From CAYNTH01 sp964427055 (GTDB taxonomy: Archaea > Aenigmatarchaeota > Aenigmatarchaeia > CG10238-14 > SCSR01): a DNA stretch of 19,431 bases. Made by a program: the position numbers and the translations under genes. The stretch is from contig CAYRSQ010000013.1 in the NCBI GenBank assembly GCA_964427055.1, positions 1-19,431 on the forward strand. The letters are read 5' to 3'. Position 1 is the first letter of the stretch. The number at the start of each line of letters is the position of its first letter. This document shows, in pieces, positions 5,948 to 13,284 of the stretch. The notes below the pieces were generated by a model. It was not told where the DNA came from, ran no database searches, and saw only the letters and a list, made by a program, of their open reading frames with translations.

Positions 5948-6179
5948 CCTTCTCGCTCACCTCCACGTATTTGATAAGGTACTCGATCGTGTTCTCGTGA
6001 TCGACCGTGTCCTTCATCATGTGCTTTATCATGTCCAGTATGTCGTCCCTCTCGCCGTCGGTCAACTTTTCGGTCTCGTTCAGCTTCGTCACCGAGACCT
6101 CGACGAGTTCCCTGAACATTTTCTCCTCGTAGTCCTTCTCCTCGTTCAGTATGACAAGCGCCTGTCCCTTCGTAAGCAT
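5937..6179 (-). CDS. Half-ferritin-like (two-helix) protein, degenerate metal motif
   Basis: An 80-residue protein of two long predicted helices: residues about 5-34 (ILNEEKDYEEKMFRELVEV) and about 41-76 (IKHMMKDTVDHENTIEYLIKYV). The second helix resembles the ferritin-like 'EExHxxxL' segment, but the position of the ExxH glutamate is T58 (T58-V59-D60-H61), so the metal site looks altered. With the next gene it would supply the four helices of a ferritin-like bundle. It opens the operon: the TATA-like GTTTTTAAAC (6201-6210, minus strand), centred 26 bases upstream of the ATG, lies inside the 3' end of the TFB gene. A plain helical adaptor protein is the alternative. Confidence 0.65.
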   Translation of the reverse strand: MLTKGQALVILNEEKDYEEKMFRELVEVSVTKLNETEKLTDGERDDILDMIKHMMKDTVDHENTIEYLIKYVEVSEKDGF

Positions 6180-6192
6180 AATGATATTTACG

Positions 6193-7830
6193 TCATTCCG
6201 GTTTAAAAACGATTCCGTTCCTCGCTATCACTTTTCCGACATCGTACCCTTCCATCTCCTTCAGGCCCTTGTACACGTCGCTTGTGTTCAGCAGGCACGC
6301 ATGCGCGAGCCTGGACAATGTCAGCTTCTTCGTGTGCAGCATCTCCTCCGAGTACATGGTGACCTTCCTCACTGCGCCCGCTGCGATGTACATCTTGTCA
6401 ATGGCGGTCCCGTTGTCCGGCTCGTACTCCCTCAGCAGCGCAAGTATGACATCCTGCGTGCTCCCGTCTATGCCGAGCTTGCCGGATATGTAGCGGACGT
6501 ACTCCGAGAAGTCGATGTCGGGCATCTCTATCCTGAGGGCATACTTCATCTTGGTGGACATCTTCTTTATGCCGTCCGCGCTCCCGTTCGTGTACGCGGC
6601 TATCGTGTCCTCCGGGCATATTGCGATGCTGTACAGCTGCATGGCGAGGGCCAGCGACGCGTCCATCATCGCATCCGAGTACTTCAGCCTGGCCTTTATC
6701 TCCCCGATGGACGTCTGGTATATCCCGTACGCCCTGTTCACGACCTCGTCATCCAGCCCAAGCTTCCTGGCCAGCTCGTCCATCCTCTTTATGTATTTCT
6801 CGCTCACGACCGGCACCGGCTTCACATTAGCCTTTTTCCCGGCCTTGCTCCTGATGGGGAGCTTCGGCAGCCCCTCTGACAGGCCCTCGACCGTGATACC
6901 GTTGTCCTTGAACGCCTGGTTCATCTCCTTGTACCTGTTCCTTATGGTGACCTCGGTCACGCCAGCCGCATCAGCTATCTCTTTCTGGTCGTGCAATGTA
7001 TGCCTTGTGCGCCCCTTGGAATTGAACGTGGCCGATATGTACAGCGCGCTCCCGGCCAGTCCGCCAGGGTCCTTGCCCGCCGTTATCTTCAGGTCGGCCG
7101 CCTTGCTGAGTATCCTGTCGGCCAGCGCCTCGACCGACCGGTCCGCCCCGACACTAGATGCTATCTTCGGCAGCCTCTTCCTCGGGTCGGGCGCCGGCGT
7201 CTTTATGTTCAGCTCTTCCAATAACATCCTATACATCCTCGCGACCAGCTTCCTCGACGTCTTCGACACGTCGGCTGCGTTGTCCAGCGACCTCTCTATC
7301 CCGATCTCCCTCCATGCGGCCTTTATCGACGCCGCCACCATCCCGTCTATCGGCCTCCCCTTAGACAGGCCCTTGTTGAACGCGCGCATGTATGTCCTTG
7401 CGGCAGTCTTGGTCACTATGTGGGTGTCATCGTATCCGAGCTGGCTGCACATCCGGTATATTTCCATCTTGGCCTTGGCGAAGTTCTTGACCCTAGTCGT
7501 ATTCTTGACTATCCTGTTGGTGTTCCACTGATGCCTTATGAACTGCGCCTTCTGCTCGCCGTCCTTGATATCGTTGACGTTGAACGTGGTGTGGCTGCTC
7601 TCGTTCATCATGTCCTTGTCCACGGCAGTCCTGCTCCTGGAGTCGTGCTCTTCTGAGCTGAAGGACCTCCGTTCCTGACCGTGGTCGATAAGCGTCTCGG
7701 ATAGGACGGTCCCGCACCCCTTGCACACCCTTTCGCCCGAGTCACGGTCGTTAAAAATGTCAGTTCCGTTGCAGTGGGGGCACACGTTCGTTATGCGGCC
7801 TTCGTCGTGCTGTGGATCATGGCTTTGCAT
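6193..7830 (-). CDS. tfb: Transcription factor B with duplicated cyclin core (545 aa)
   Basis: TFB recruits RNA polymerase to TATA-bound TBP. Residues 15-42 form the zinc ribbon (C17, C20, C36, C39), followed by a B-finger/linker (about 45-110). Cyclin repeat 1 covers about 113-206 and repeat 2 about 215-308, with the strongly conserved AGKDPGGLAGSALYISA (251-267) and VTEVTIRNRYKEM (291-303). A normal archaeal TFB ends near 300 residues; here a basic linker (about 326-340) leads to a further 200 residues that resemble two more cyclin folds (about 345-430 and 438-527). Start ATG 7830 fits the TATA-like CACTTAAAAC (7851-7860). The longer frame from 7902 would cross this promoter and overlaps the divergent gene's TATA region. 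TFB identity is very sure and the extra cyclins are inferred. Confidence 0.93.
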   Translation of the reverse strand: MQSHDPQHDEGRITNVCPHCNGTDIFNDRDSGERVCKGCGTVLSETLIDHGQERRSFSSEEHDSRSRTAVDKDMMNESSHTTFNVNDIKDGEQKAQFIRHQWNTNRIVKNTTRVKNFAKAKMEIYRMCSQLGYDDTHIVTKTAARTYMRAFNKGLSKGRPIDGMVAASIKAAWREIGIERSLDNAADVSKTSRKLVARMYRMLLEELNIKTPAPDPRKRLPKIASSVGADRSVEALADRILSKAADLKITAGKDPGGLAGSALYISATFNSKGRTRHTLHDQKEIADAAGVTEVTIRNRYKEMNQAFKDNGITVEGLSEGLPKLPIRSKAGKKANVKPVPVVSEKYIKRMDELARKLGLDDEVVNRAYGIYQTSIGEIKARLKYSDAMMDASLALAMQLYSIAICPEDTIAAYTNGSADGIKKMSTKMKYALRIEMPDIDFSEYVRYISGKLGIDGSTQDVILALLREYEPDNGTAIDKMYIAAGAVRKVTMYSEEMLHTKKLTLSRLAHACLLNTSDVYKGLKEMEGYDVGKVIARNGIVFKPE

Positions 7831-7850
7831 AGTATTAGATTCAAACCCAA

Positions 7851-7860
7851 GTTTTAAGTG
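7851..7860 (-). promoter_or_regulatory. TATA box of the TFB gene
   Basis: CACTTAAAAC on the minus strand is centred 26 bases before ATG 7830 and fixes that start. The divergent acetyltransferase gene has its own box at 7882-7891 (CCTTTTTAAC), only about 30 bases away, so the two promoters lie back to back. Confidence 0.7.
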
Positions 7861-7911
7861 TGTTGCCCGCACGAACGGAACCCTTTTTAACCTTCGGGAC
7901 AATCTAAGTTC

Positions 7912-8421
7912 ATGAAATTTTCATACTACGGCTACAACGGCCTGAGCGAGTTGGAATGGGCGCTGGACGAGTTCAGACTCCAGGTCGGCGAGGGAAAAAT
8001 AGACCCGCAATGCAGGGAAATGGACATCACTGTCATGGAGCCGGAGGACAGGCTGATGCTCGCGACCGACGGCGGCGAGATAAGAGGGATAACAAGGTAT
8101 ATGCACCTCGGCAGCCGTTCGAACTGCAGGCTGGCCAAACCAGGATTCGTGAAGCTGTTCGGGATGTCATCGTACGACCCGTCCGATGTCGTTTACCTCA
8201 AGTACATCGAGTCCATGCGGAAAGGCACAGGAAGCAGGATGCTCAGTTCGCTGAAGCGCAGGGGCGATGTGGATGCCGTGTACCTCAAGCCCGTAGACAA
8301 TGAAGGCGTCATCGGCTTCTACGAGAGGAACGGATTTGAACGCGGATGCTACCTGTCTGGGAACGCGGGCACCGTGATGGTGTGGAAAGGGAGTCCTGCA
8401 AGTGACCGCTCATTTCTTTAA
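7912..8421 (+). CDS. GNAT-family N-acetyltransferase
   Basis: A 169-residue protein whose C-terminal half has the GNAT core. A strand VVYLKYIES leads into motif A, R103-K-G-T-G-S108, which fits the R/Q-x-x-G-x-G/A acetyl-CoA pyrophosphate loop. It is followed by helix RMLSSLKR, strand AVYLKPV, and motif B 'VIGFYERNGFERG' (about 133-145) with the catalytic-position tyrosine Y137. The N-terminal 90 residues are divergent, so the acceptor cannot be guessed. A TATA-like element at 7882-7891 is centred 25 bases before ATG 7912. Confidence 0.85.
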   Translation: MKFSYYGYNGLSELEWALDEFRLQVGEGKIDPQCREMDITVMEPEDRLMLATDGGEIRGITRYMHLGSRSNCRLAKPGFVKLFGMSSYDPSDVVYLKYIESMRKGTGSRMLSSLKRRGDVDAVYLKPVDNEGVIGFYERNGFERGCYLSGNAGTVMVWKGSPASDRSFL

Positions 8422-8456
8422 ATTTTTTAACGCACATCTTGTTTTAAGGTGTGCTG

Positions 8457-8792
8457 ATGTTCGATGATGTCGTGTACTATGTCGCGCTCGGCAATTCTCT
8501 GCCTACAATGACGGAGCAGGATTTCAAGCGGTACTTCAACATGCCGATGCCGAATGTCGATATCGAAGTCGAGTATCCGAAGTACTACATACATTTTTTC
8601 AACGAGCGCACGGACATAGAAGTCCCGGAGGACGTGATGTACTTTCCGGATGAGGATGTGCGGAAGAGTGGGGTTTCTGTCATGGAACTGGACGACGACA
8701 TTCTCAGCACGATAGACAAGTACTGCAAGGGCGGGATTCTCGGAATGGATCTGCTCAAGAATCCTAAACCCCTGACGATTGTCTACGAATAG
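8457..8792 (+). CDS. Hypothetical acidic protein
   Basis: A 111-residue acidic protein rich in Tyr, Asp and Met, with alternating strand-like segments (DVVYYVALG, KYYIHFFNE, LTIVYE) and no membrane segment. I recognise no family. The start at ATG 8457 is preceded by AAGGTG (8446-8451), a usable Shine-Dalgarno site; GTG 8451 overlaps that site and is less likely. A TATA-like TTTTTTAACG lies at 8423-8432. Confidence 0.65.
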   Translation: MFDDVVYYVALGNSLPTMTEQDFKRYFNMPMPNVDIEVEYPKYYIHFFNERTDIEVPEDVMYFPDEDVRKSGVSVMELDDDILSTIDKYCKGGILGMDLLKNPKPLTIVYE

Positions 8793-8830
8793 CCAAGAAC
8801 TTTATTTCTTTTCCCTTCAAAATATCATAC

Positions 8831-9346
8831 ATGAACGAATGGATGTTCATCCCTGCCGCGCTGTTCACGTGGGGCATCATAAAGATATGGAAGCAGGACG
8901 GTTTCTTTGTTCCTCTCCCGATGGGCACTGTCAGGCAGATGCTCGAACTGGCGAAGGTCGGGAAGGCGGACACAGTGTACGACCTGGGGAGTGGCGATGG
9001 AAGGATGGTCATAGAGGCTGTCAATACATACAACGCGAAAAAGGCGGTCGGAATAGAGATTGGATACCTGGCTGACTTGCTTGGGAAACTTAGGATGGAG
9101 TGGAAGCATGCGGACGCCGGCCGGGTGAGGCTCGTGAGGAGGGACATGTTCGACTGCCCGATTGGCGAGGCGACGGTCGTCACGTTCTATCTCACGCCGA
9201 AGCTCGCGGGGATGATGAGGCCGAAGCTGGAGAAAGAATTGAAGAAGGGGACGCGCGTCGTGAGCGCCGCGCACGAGATACCTGGATGGACGCATGTGAA
9301 AAAAATAAGGACGGGCCACTTCTGGACGTACCTTTACGTTGTGTGA
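8831..9346 (+). CDS. Membrane-anchored class I SAM methyltransferase, aKMT-like
   Basis: A 171-residue protein. Residues 4-20 form a membrane helix; then VPLPMGTVRQMLELAKVG leads into SAM motif I, D51-L-G-S-G-D-G57, and motif II ends GIEI (E76). Motif IV, ATVVTFYLTPKL (about 113-125), and the following KLEKELKKGTRVVS with 'EIPGW' closely match the order seen in crenarchaeal protein lysine methyltransferase aKMT and in the eukaryotic FAM173/ATPSCKMT family, the latter also membrane anchored. Methylation of lysines on membrane-associated proteins is therefore the best guess, from family. A TATA-like CTTTATTTC at 8800-8808 is centred 27 bases before ATG 8831. Confidence 0.85.
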   Translation: MNEWMFIPAALFTWGIIKIWKQDGFFVPLPMGTVRQMLELAKVGKADTVYDLGSGDGRMVIEAVNTYNAKKAVGIEIGYLADLLGKLRMEWKHADAGRVRLVRRDMFDCPIGEATVVTFYLTPKLAGMMRPKLEKELKKGTRVVSAAHEIPGWTHVKKIRTGHFWTYLYVV

Positions 9347-9369
9347 CTCATCGATTCATTTCTTCGTCC

Positions 9370-9391
9370 CGCGAATCTTTCTGGAATCGCG
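9370..9391. terminator. Hairpin between convergent genes, candidate bidirectional terminator
   Basis: CGCGAATC (9370-9377) and GAATCGCG (9384-9391) pair at seven of eight positions around a six-base loop (TTTCTG). It lies between the stop of the methyltransferase (9346) and the stop of the convergent surface-protein gene (9428). No long T-run follows on either strand, so termination by this hairpin is uncertain. Confidence 0.4.
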
Positions 9392-9427
9392 ATAAACATA
9401 GTAGGAATATTGTGAATCCATATCGTA

Positions 9428-12400
9428 CTATGCCTTCTCAGGATAGCAGTCAACCAGATACGATTTCCTCGGGACCATCTCGTCTACATGAATCCACGTA
9501 TGGTCTGACGTGTCCCAAGTCTTCGGGTCTTCCACCATGTCGCATTCCATGTCGAGTTTCGACAGTCCCTCGGGCGGCACAGATATGTGGTTCCATCCGG
9601 CGCCTAATCCGGGCACATTCGCTGCCTGGGAGTCCGATGTGAGCGAATATCCTATCTCGCATAAGTTGTACGAATACACCCAGTATCCGACACCTCCCTC
9701 CATGGATTTGACAGGGACCGTCTCGTAGTCCATCCCGTTGTAGTGCCACGCTTTCTCGGCCAGCATGCAGTCGTTGGGCCCGGACAGCGGCGGGAAAGAC
9801 GGGTCCTCCCTCAGGAAGAACTTCGTCTCGGCCTCGGTGTACGGTATCGATATCATGTTCCATCCCGGGCGGATGATGATGCTGCCGCTGGTGGATGTGT
9901 CGAAAATTGTCAAGGTGACAGGATCGGTAGTCGCGACGAACCCGCTCTGTGGGTTCCACGTGAGGCCTCCGTATATCTCGTGCTCCCCGCTCTCCATGTC
10001 GAAGCTGACAGTGCCCTCGCAGCACGACCCGTCCTCGAAATAGCAGTGGTCGACGCTGGTGCCGACTATCCCGGTCACGAAGCCATCTTTCTGGATGAAC
10101 AGGTTGTACATGGAACTGTCCATGCCCAGCATGACCTGCGGGTCGCAGAACTGCATGCCGTATATCACATAATTGACAGGCTCCCCCCTCGCGACGGTCG
10201 TGCTTCCCATCTCAATGACAGGCTTGTCGTAATTAGCGCTGACCGAGCATCCGCACAGGTACGAGCTTGGGTCGGCCATGCATATCACCGCGCTCACCAC
10301 TGCTATGACCATCAGGCTCACCACTATCCCTATCACCACTCCTGTGACCAGCCCCACTGCGGTCGTCACGAGCGTGGACATCACTCCAATCTCGGCAGCC
10401 ATGGATACCACTGAGTAGACCGATATGCCCATGCTAGCCATCTGCGTCAGCACGCCTGCAGTCAGCGCGGCATCGGACATCCTGGCCAGCACCAGGTTGT
10501 CTACGGACATCGCGTATGCTTTTGTCACCAGCCCGGCCACCACCAGTATGTCGCCTATCTCGAAGTAGTTCACAAAGGCATCGGCGTCCCTGAACACGGA
10601 GTTGTCCGCTTCCGTTATTGCGTTCTGCCCCTTCAGTACGTATTTCTGGTCCCCGTAAAACAGCATGTCGTCCCCCTTCTCCATCAGGGTCCTGTACGCA
10701 AAATCCACGTCCCCCTTGAATTCGATTACGTCGTCCTGTTTCAGCACGTTATTCTCGAAAAATTCGTCCAGCAAAAACGATACGTCCCTCTGGCTCTCGC
10801 TCACTTTTTTCAGGTATTCACCTTCCCATTCCATGTGGTATTGTCTCGCCAGCTCGAGGTTTTCCGGCGTCATGGTGTACTCGACGTTCGGGAAGGAATT
10901 TATCTTGTTGATTAGCGTGTCCGTGTACTGTATGTCTGACTCTATCAGCTTGGTGCTGTACCAGGCAGCGGGCGATTCGCGGGTCGTCATCTTCAGTGTT
11001 TCGAGGTTCATCTTCGATATCTCGTGCTTGAACTCGATGTACTCCATTATCTTCCCTATTTTCTGGTAGTCTATTGGAGTGTTGCTTTTGCTTGCGTCCA
11101 TAATCACCCATTCCGTCAGACGTGCCATCTTGTTTATGTAGTTCGCGTTCTTGATGGAACTGGCCACGTCCACCATCTCGTTCTGGGTGTCGATTATCCT
11201 GACCATGTTGCCGATGCTGGCCGCGTTCTTGTTATTACCCATGAAGACTTCGAAATCTATCACGTCATTCTTGGGGATGGACGAGCGGTATTTACTGAGC
11301 TTGGCGTCGTAGTCCAGGTCGCCCATGAATGAGTCTTTGACATAATTGTACTCGTCGAACTCGCTCAATACCCCCTCCTTCTTCATGAAGAACATCCTCA
11401 TGTTTCCCGTGTTCGGGTCTATGACAGCTTTTATTATGGGTTTGGTAACCGCGTCCTGCTCCAGCTCCAGCGCCCAGGCTTCGCTCTCTGTGTCGATCCC
11501 CGTCTCCTTGAGGAACTCCGCGAAGCCGCGGACGTTGTCCTCCTCCGCTATCAGCCTGTAAGCTTCGGACGTGACGTCTCCTACGGAGAGTGCCAGTACC
11601 CCGTTGGGGTGGCTATGCGCCGTGACCCCTAGGTCGATCAGGCTGTCATCGTACCCGTTGATGGCGATTAGGAGGTTGTTGTTGAACTCCATCGGCAGGA
11701 ACACCGATCCGTCTGTCCTGTACGCTAGGTTGTTCAGGTCCACGACGGCCGCAGCCTTCCCGTCCTCATTGAAAAGTATATTGGCGTACCCTTCTTTCCC
11801 GTCCCCCCAGTTTCGTGAATAACTCCTGTCATTTACCATTGTAGTTATGGCATCCTGCAGCGATGCGTAGGTCCCCACCTTATTTATGGATACATCTGAC
11901 AACATGGCATCCACTTGTGTCACCGTTTCAGGGATTAAGTTTTTACTGGTGCTTGCTCTGAGGAGCACCACGCTGTCCGCATCTTCCAGCAACGCCTCCC
12001 CATCCGGCCCGGCCTTCAGCAACGACTTGAATACGGCAATTGATGCAGCGCTGGTGAACTTCGCGTATTCGAGGTCGAAGTCGTCACTAGCATCGTTCGA
12101 GTATGGGTTATTGTCCAGCATAAGTCCTGTTGACATGGTCATCATGGCGACCAGCTGGTCGCACTCGTCGACCGGCACGAGCGTCACCTGCTCCTTGAAC
12201 CCGTCCGCCCTTTTCATGTTCAGCCGCTCACCGTCGCCGTGTACTATGAATGCCGTGCTCCCGCCCACATCCATTCCTCTCATGTCCTTGCCGGCCTTCG
12301 CGCTTATTCCGGGTATCAGGTTCTCGACGAACGACATCCTCTTCATCTTGGACGTGTCGGCTATGTCGAGCTTGATGTTACCGACAGACTTCTTGTCCGA

Positions 12401-12832
12401 ATAGAAGAAGTACTGGTAGTCCGGATTGACGGTTTCGGTCGAGCACTCGCATCTCATGGATCCGTAGTCAAAGCCGTAATCGTCGTGCCCCATGCCCTGG
12501 CACAGGGAGCCGCACGACTCGTAGTTGGGTTTCTTGAGGTCCGGCTCAGAAGTACAGTAGTTCAGGTCGTACGCGCTGTACCCTTCCGTGCACCCGCCGT
12601 CATACTCGTACTGGAAGGACATCCCGTCCCCGCAGCACATGACGTCCTCGGTCTTCTTTGACATGTCAAGAGGCAGCGAGCAGTACATCACTGTGGACGG
12701 CTGCATGTCCTCGCAGCTTGTCAGTTCCATCTCCGCCATGGAAAATGGGACGGACGATGACAGCACCATAACGGATACCAAAATAGTCCAAAACGCCTTC
12801 ACGGCCTTCGTTGCATTCCCATTGCGTCTCAT
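9428..12832 (-). CDS. Giant secreted/membrane surface protein with JAMM metalloprotease-like domain
   Basis: The protein has 1134 residues. Residues 1-33 form a basic N-terminus plus hydrophobic signal or anchor (ends near SMAE). A Cys-rich module follows (40-130, ten cysteines). Residues about 320-485 contain H406-S-H408-P, then S416 and D419, a perfect JAMM signature HxH-x7-S-x2-D; E347 in KEGYANIL is the likely catalytic glutamate, with E382 as alternative. A helical region (about 490-755) precedes a hydrophobic stretch at 761-852 with probably two to four membrane helices. The C-terminal part has further cysteines and two GWN-I-S-(I/V)-P repeats (990-997 and 1079-1086) as seen in archaeal surface proteins. 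ATG 12832 overlaps the upstream stop as ATGA. The isopeptidase or protease role is inferred. Confidence 0.8.
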   Translation of the reverse strand: MRRNGNATKAVKAFWTILVSVMVLSSSVPFSMAEMELTSCEDMQPSTVMYCSLPLDMSKKTEDVMCCGDGMSFQYEYDGGCTEGYSAYDLNYCTSEPDLKKPNYESCGSLCQGMGHDDYGFDYGSMRCECSTETVNPDYQYFFYSDKKSVGNIKLDIADTSKMKRMSFVENLIPGISAKAGKDMRGMDVGGSTAFIVHGDGERLNMKRADGFKEQVTLVPVDECDQLVAMMTMSTGLMLDNNPYSNDASDDFDLEYAKFTSAASIAVFKSLLKAGPDGEALLEDADSVVLLRASTSKNLIPETVTQVDAMLSDVSINKVGTYASLQDAITTMVNDRSYSRNWGDGKEGYANILFNEDGKAAAVVDLNNLAYRTDGSVFLPMEFNNNLLIAINGYDDSLIDLGVTAHSHPNGVLALSVGDVTSEAYRLIAEEDNVRGFAEFLKETGIDTESEAWALELEQDAVTKPIIKAVIDPNTGNMRMFFMKKEGVLSEFDEYNYVKDSFMGDLDYDAKLSKYRSSIPKNDVIDFEVFMGNNKNAASIGNMVRIIDTQNEMVDVASSIKNANYINKMARLTEWVIMDASKSNTPIDYQKIGKIMEYIEFKHEISKMNLETLKMTTRESPAAWYSTKLIESDIQYTDTLINKINSFPNVEYTMTPENLELARQYHMEWEGEYLKKVSESQRDVSFLLDEFFENNVLKQDDVIEFKGDVDFAYRTLMEKGDDMLFYGDQKYVLKGQNAITEADNSVFRDADAFVNYFEIGDILVVAGLVTKAYAMSVDNLVLARMSDAALTAGVLTQMASMGISVYSVVSMAAEIGVMSTLVTTAVGLVTGVVIGIVVSLMVIAVVSAVICMADPSSYLCGCSVSANYDKPVIEMGSTTVARGEPVNYVIYGMQFCDPQVMLGMDSSMYNLFIQKDGFVTGIVGTSVDHCYFEDGSCCEGTVSFDMESGEHEIYGGLTWNPQSGFVATTDPVTLTIFDTSTSGSIIIRPGWNMISIPYTEAETKFFLREDPSFPPLSGPNDCMLAEKAWHYNGMDYETVPVKSMEGGVGYWVYSYNLCEIGYSLTSDSQAANVPGLGAGWNHISVPPEGLSKLDMECDMVEDPKTWDTSDHTWIHVDEMVPRKSYLVDCYPEKA

Positions 12833-13275
12833 AAAATCTTGACCTCCAGGAAGTCTGCACCGTCCTGCTCTACCTTCGCTATGGATACTCTCTTGGAGCA
12901 TATGCAGTCGGTGTCCCCTGAAATGCTCACCGGTCCGTCGAGCCCGACCATGTCCTTCCCGATCATCTTCCCGTAGCAGTCGCCGCTGGTGGAGTTGTAT
13001 TTCCTTATCTCCAGGAAGTACCCGCTGTCGAACGTGGGGGTTATCCAGTAGCACAGTTCGTCGTCCCCGGAGCTGAAGTACAGTACACCAGCCCCTTCTG
13101 AGTTCACCTTGGACATCGCGGCCGACGCGTCGGTCTCCACTGGCGCGAGGTACTTGGGGTATACTATCAGCGCAGCCCCGGCAAGCAGCGGTATGACTAT
13201 GAGCGCAGCTATTATAATCCTGTTCTGGAGCCTGTACATCATCTCCTTCTCGCTCACATTTTTCATTGCTTTCAT
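12829..13275 (-). CDS. Single-pass membrane protein with external cysteine domain
   Basis: A 148-residue protein with a charged cytoplasmic N-terminus (1-19) and one membrane helix at about 20-40, ending in YPKYLAP. An extracytoplasmic domain of about 105 residues follows, with four cysteines (75, 100, 124, 126) that could form two disulfides, and several beta-strand-like segments. The overall shape resembles a minor pilin-like or assembly protein, but there is no visible prepilin cleavage motif, so I do not assign that. It starts nine bases after the 40-cysteine protein gene and overlaps the giant surface-protein gene by four bases (ATGA), so the three are almost certainly one operon. GTGAT just upstream of ATG 13275 could serve as ribosome site. 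Confidence 0.75.
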   Translation of the reverse strand: MKAMKNVSEKEMMYRLQNRIIIAALIVIPLLAGAALIVYPKYLAPVETDASAAMSKVNSEGAGVLYFSSGDDELCYWITPTFDSGYFLEIRKYNSTSGDCYGKMIGKDMVGLDGPVSISGDTDCICSKRVSIAKVEQDGADFLEVKIL

Positions 13276-13284
13276 GTCATCACT

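Noticed and set aside
6515..7531. 338-codon plus-strand open frame opposite the TFB gene
   Set aside because: The minus strand encodes unmistakable TFB; the plus-strand product is Ser/Leu/Ala-rich antisense sequence without a domain.
12833..13054. N-terminal extension of the giant surface-protein frame up to 13054
   Set aside because: It overlaps the single-pass membrane protein gene in another frame, is Arg/His-rich as out-of-frame sequence usually is, and the signal peptide starts at ATG 12832 with an ATGA overlap.
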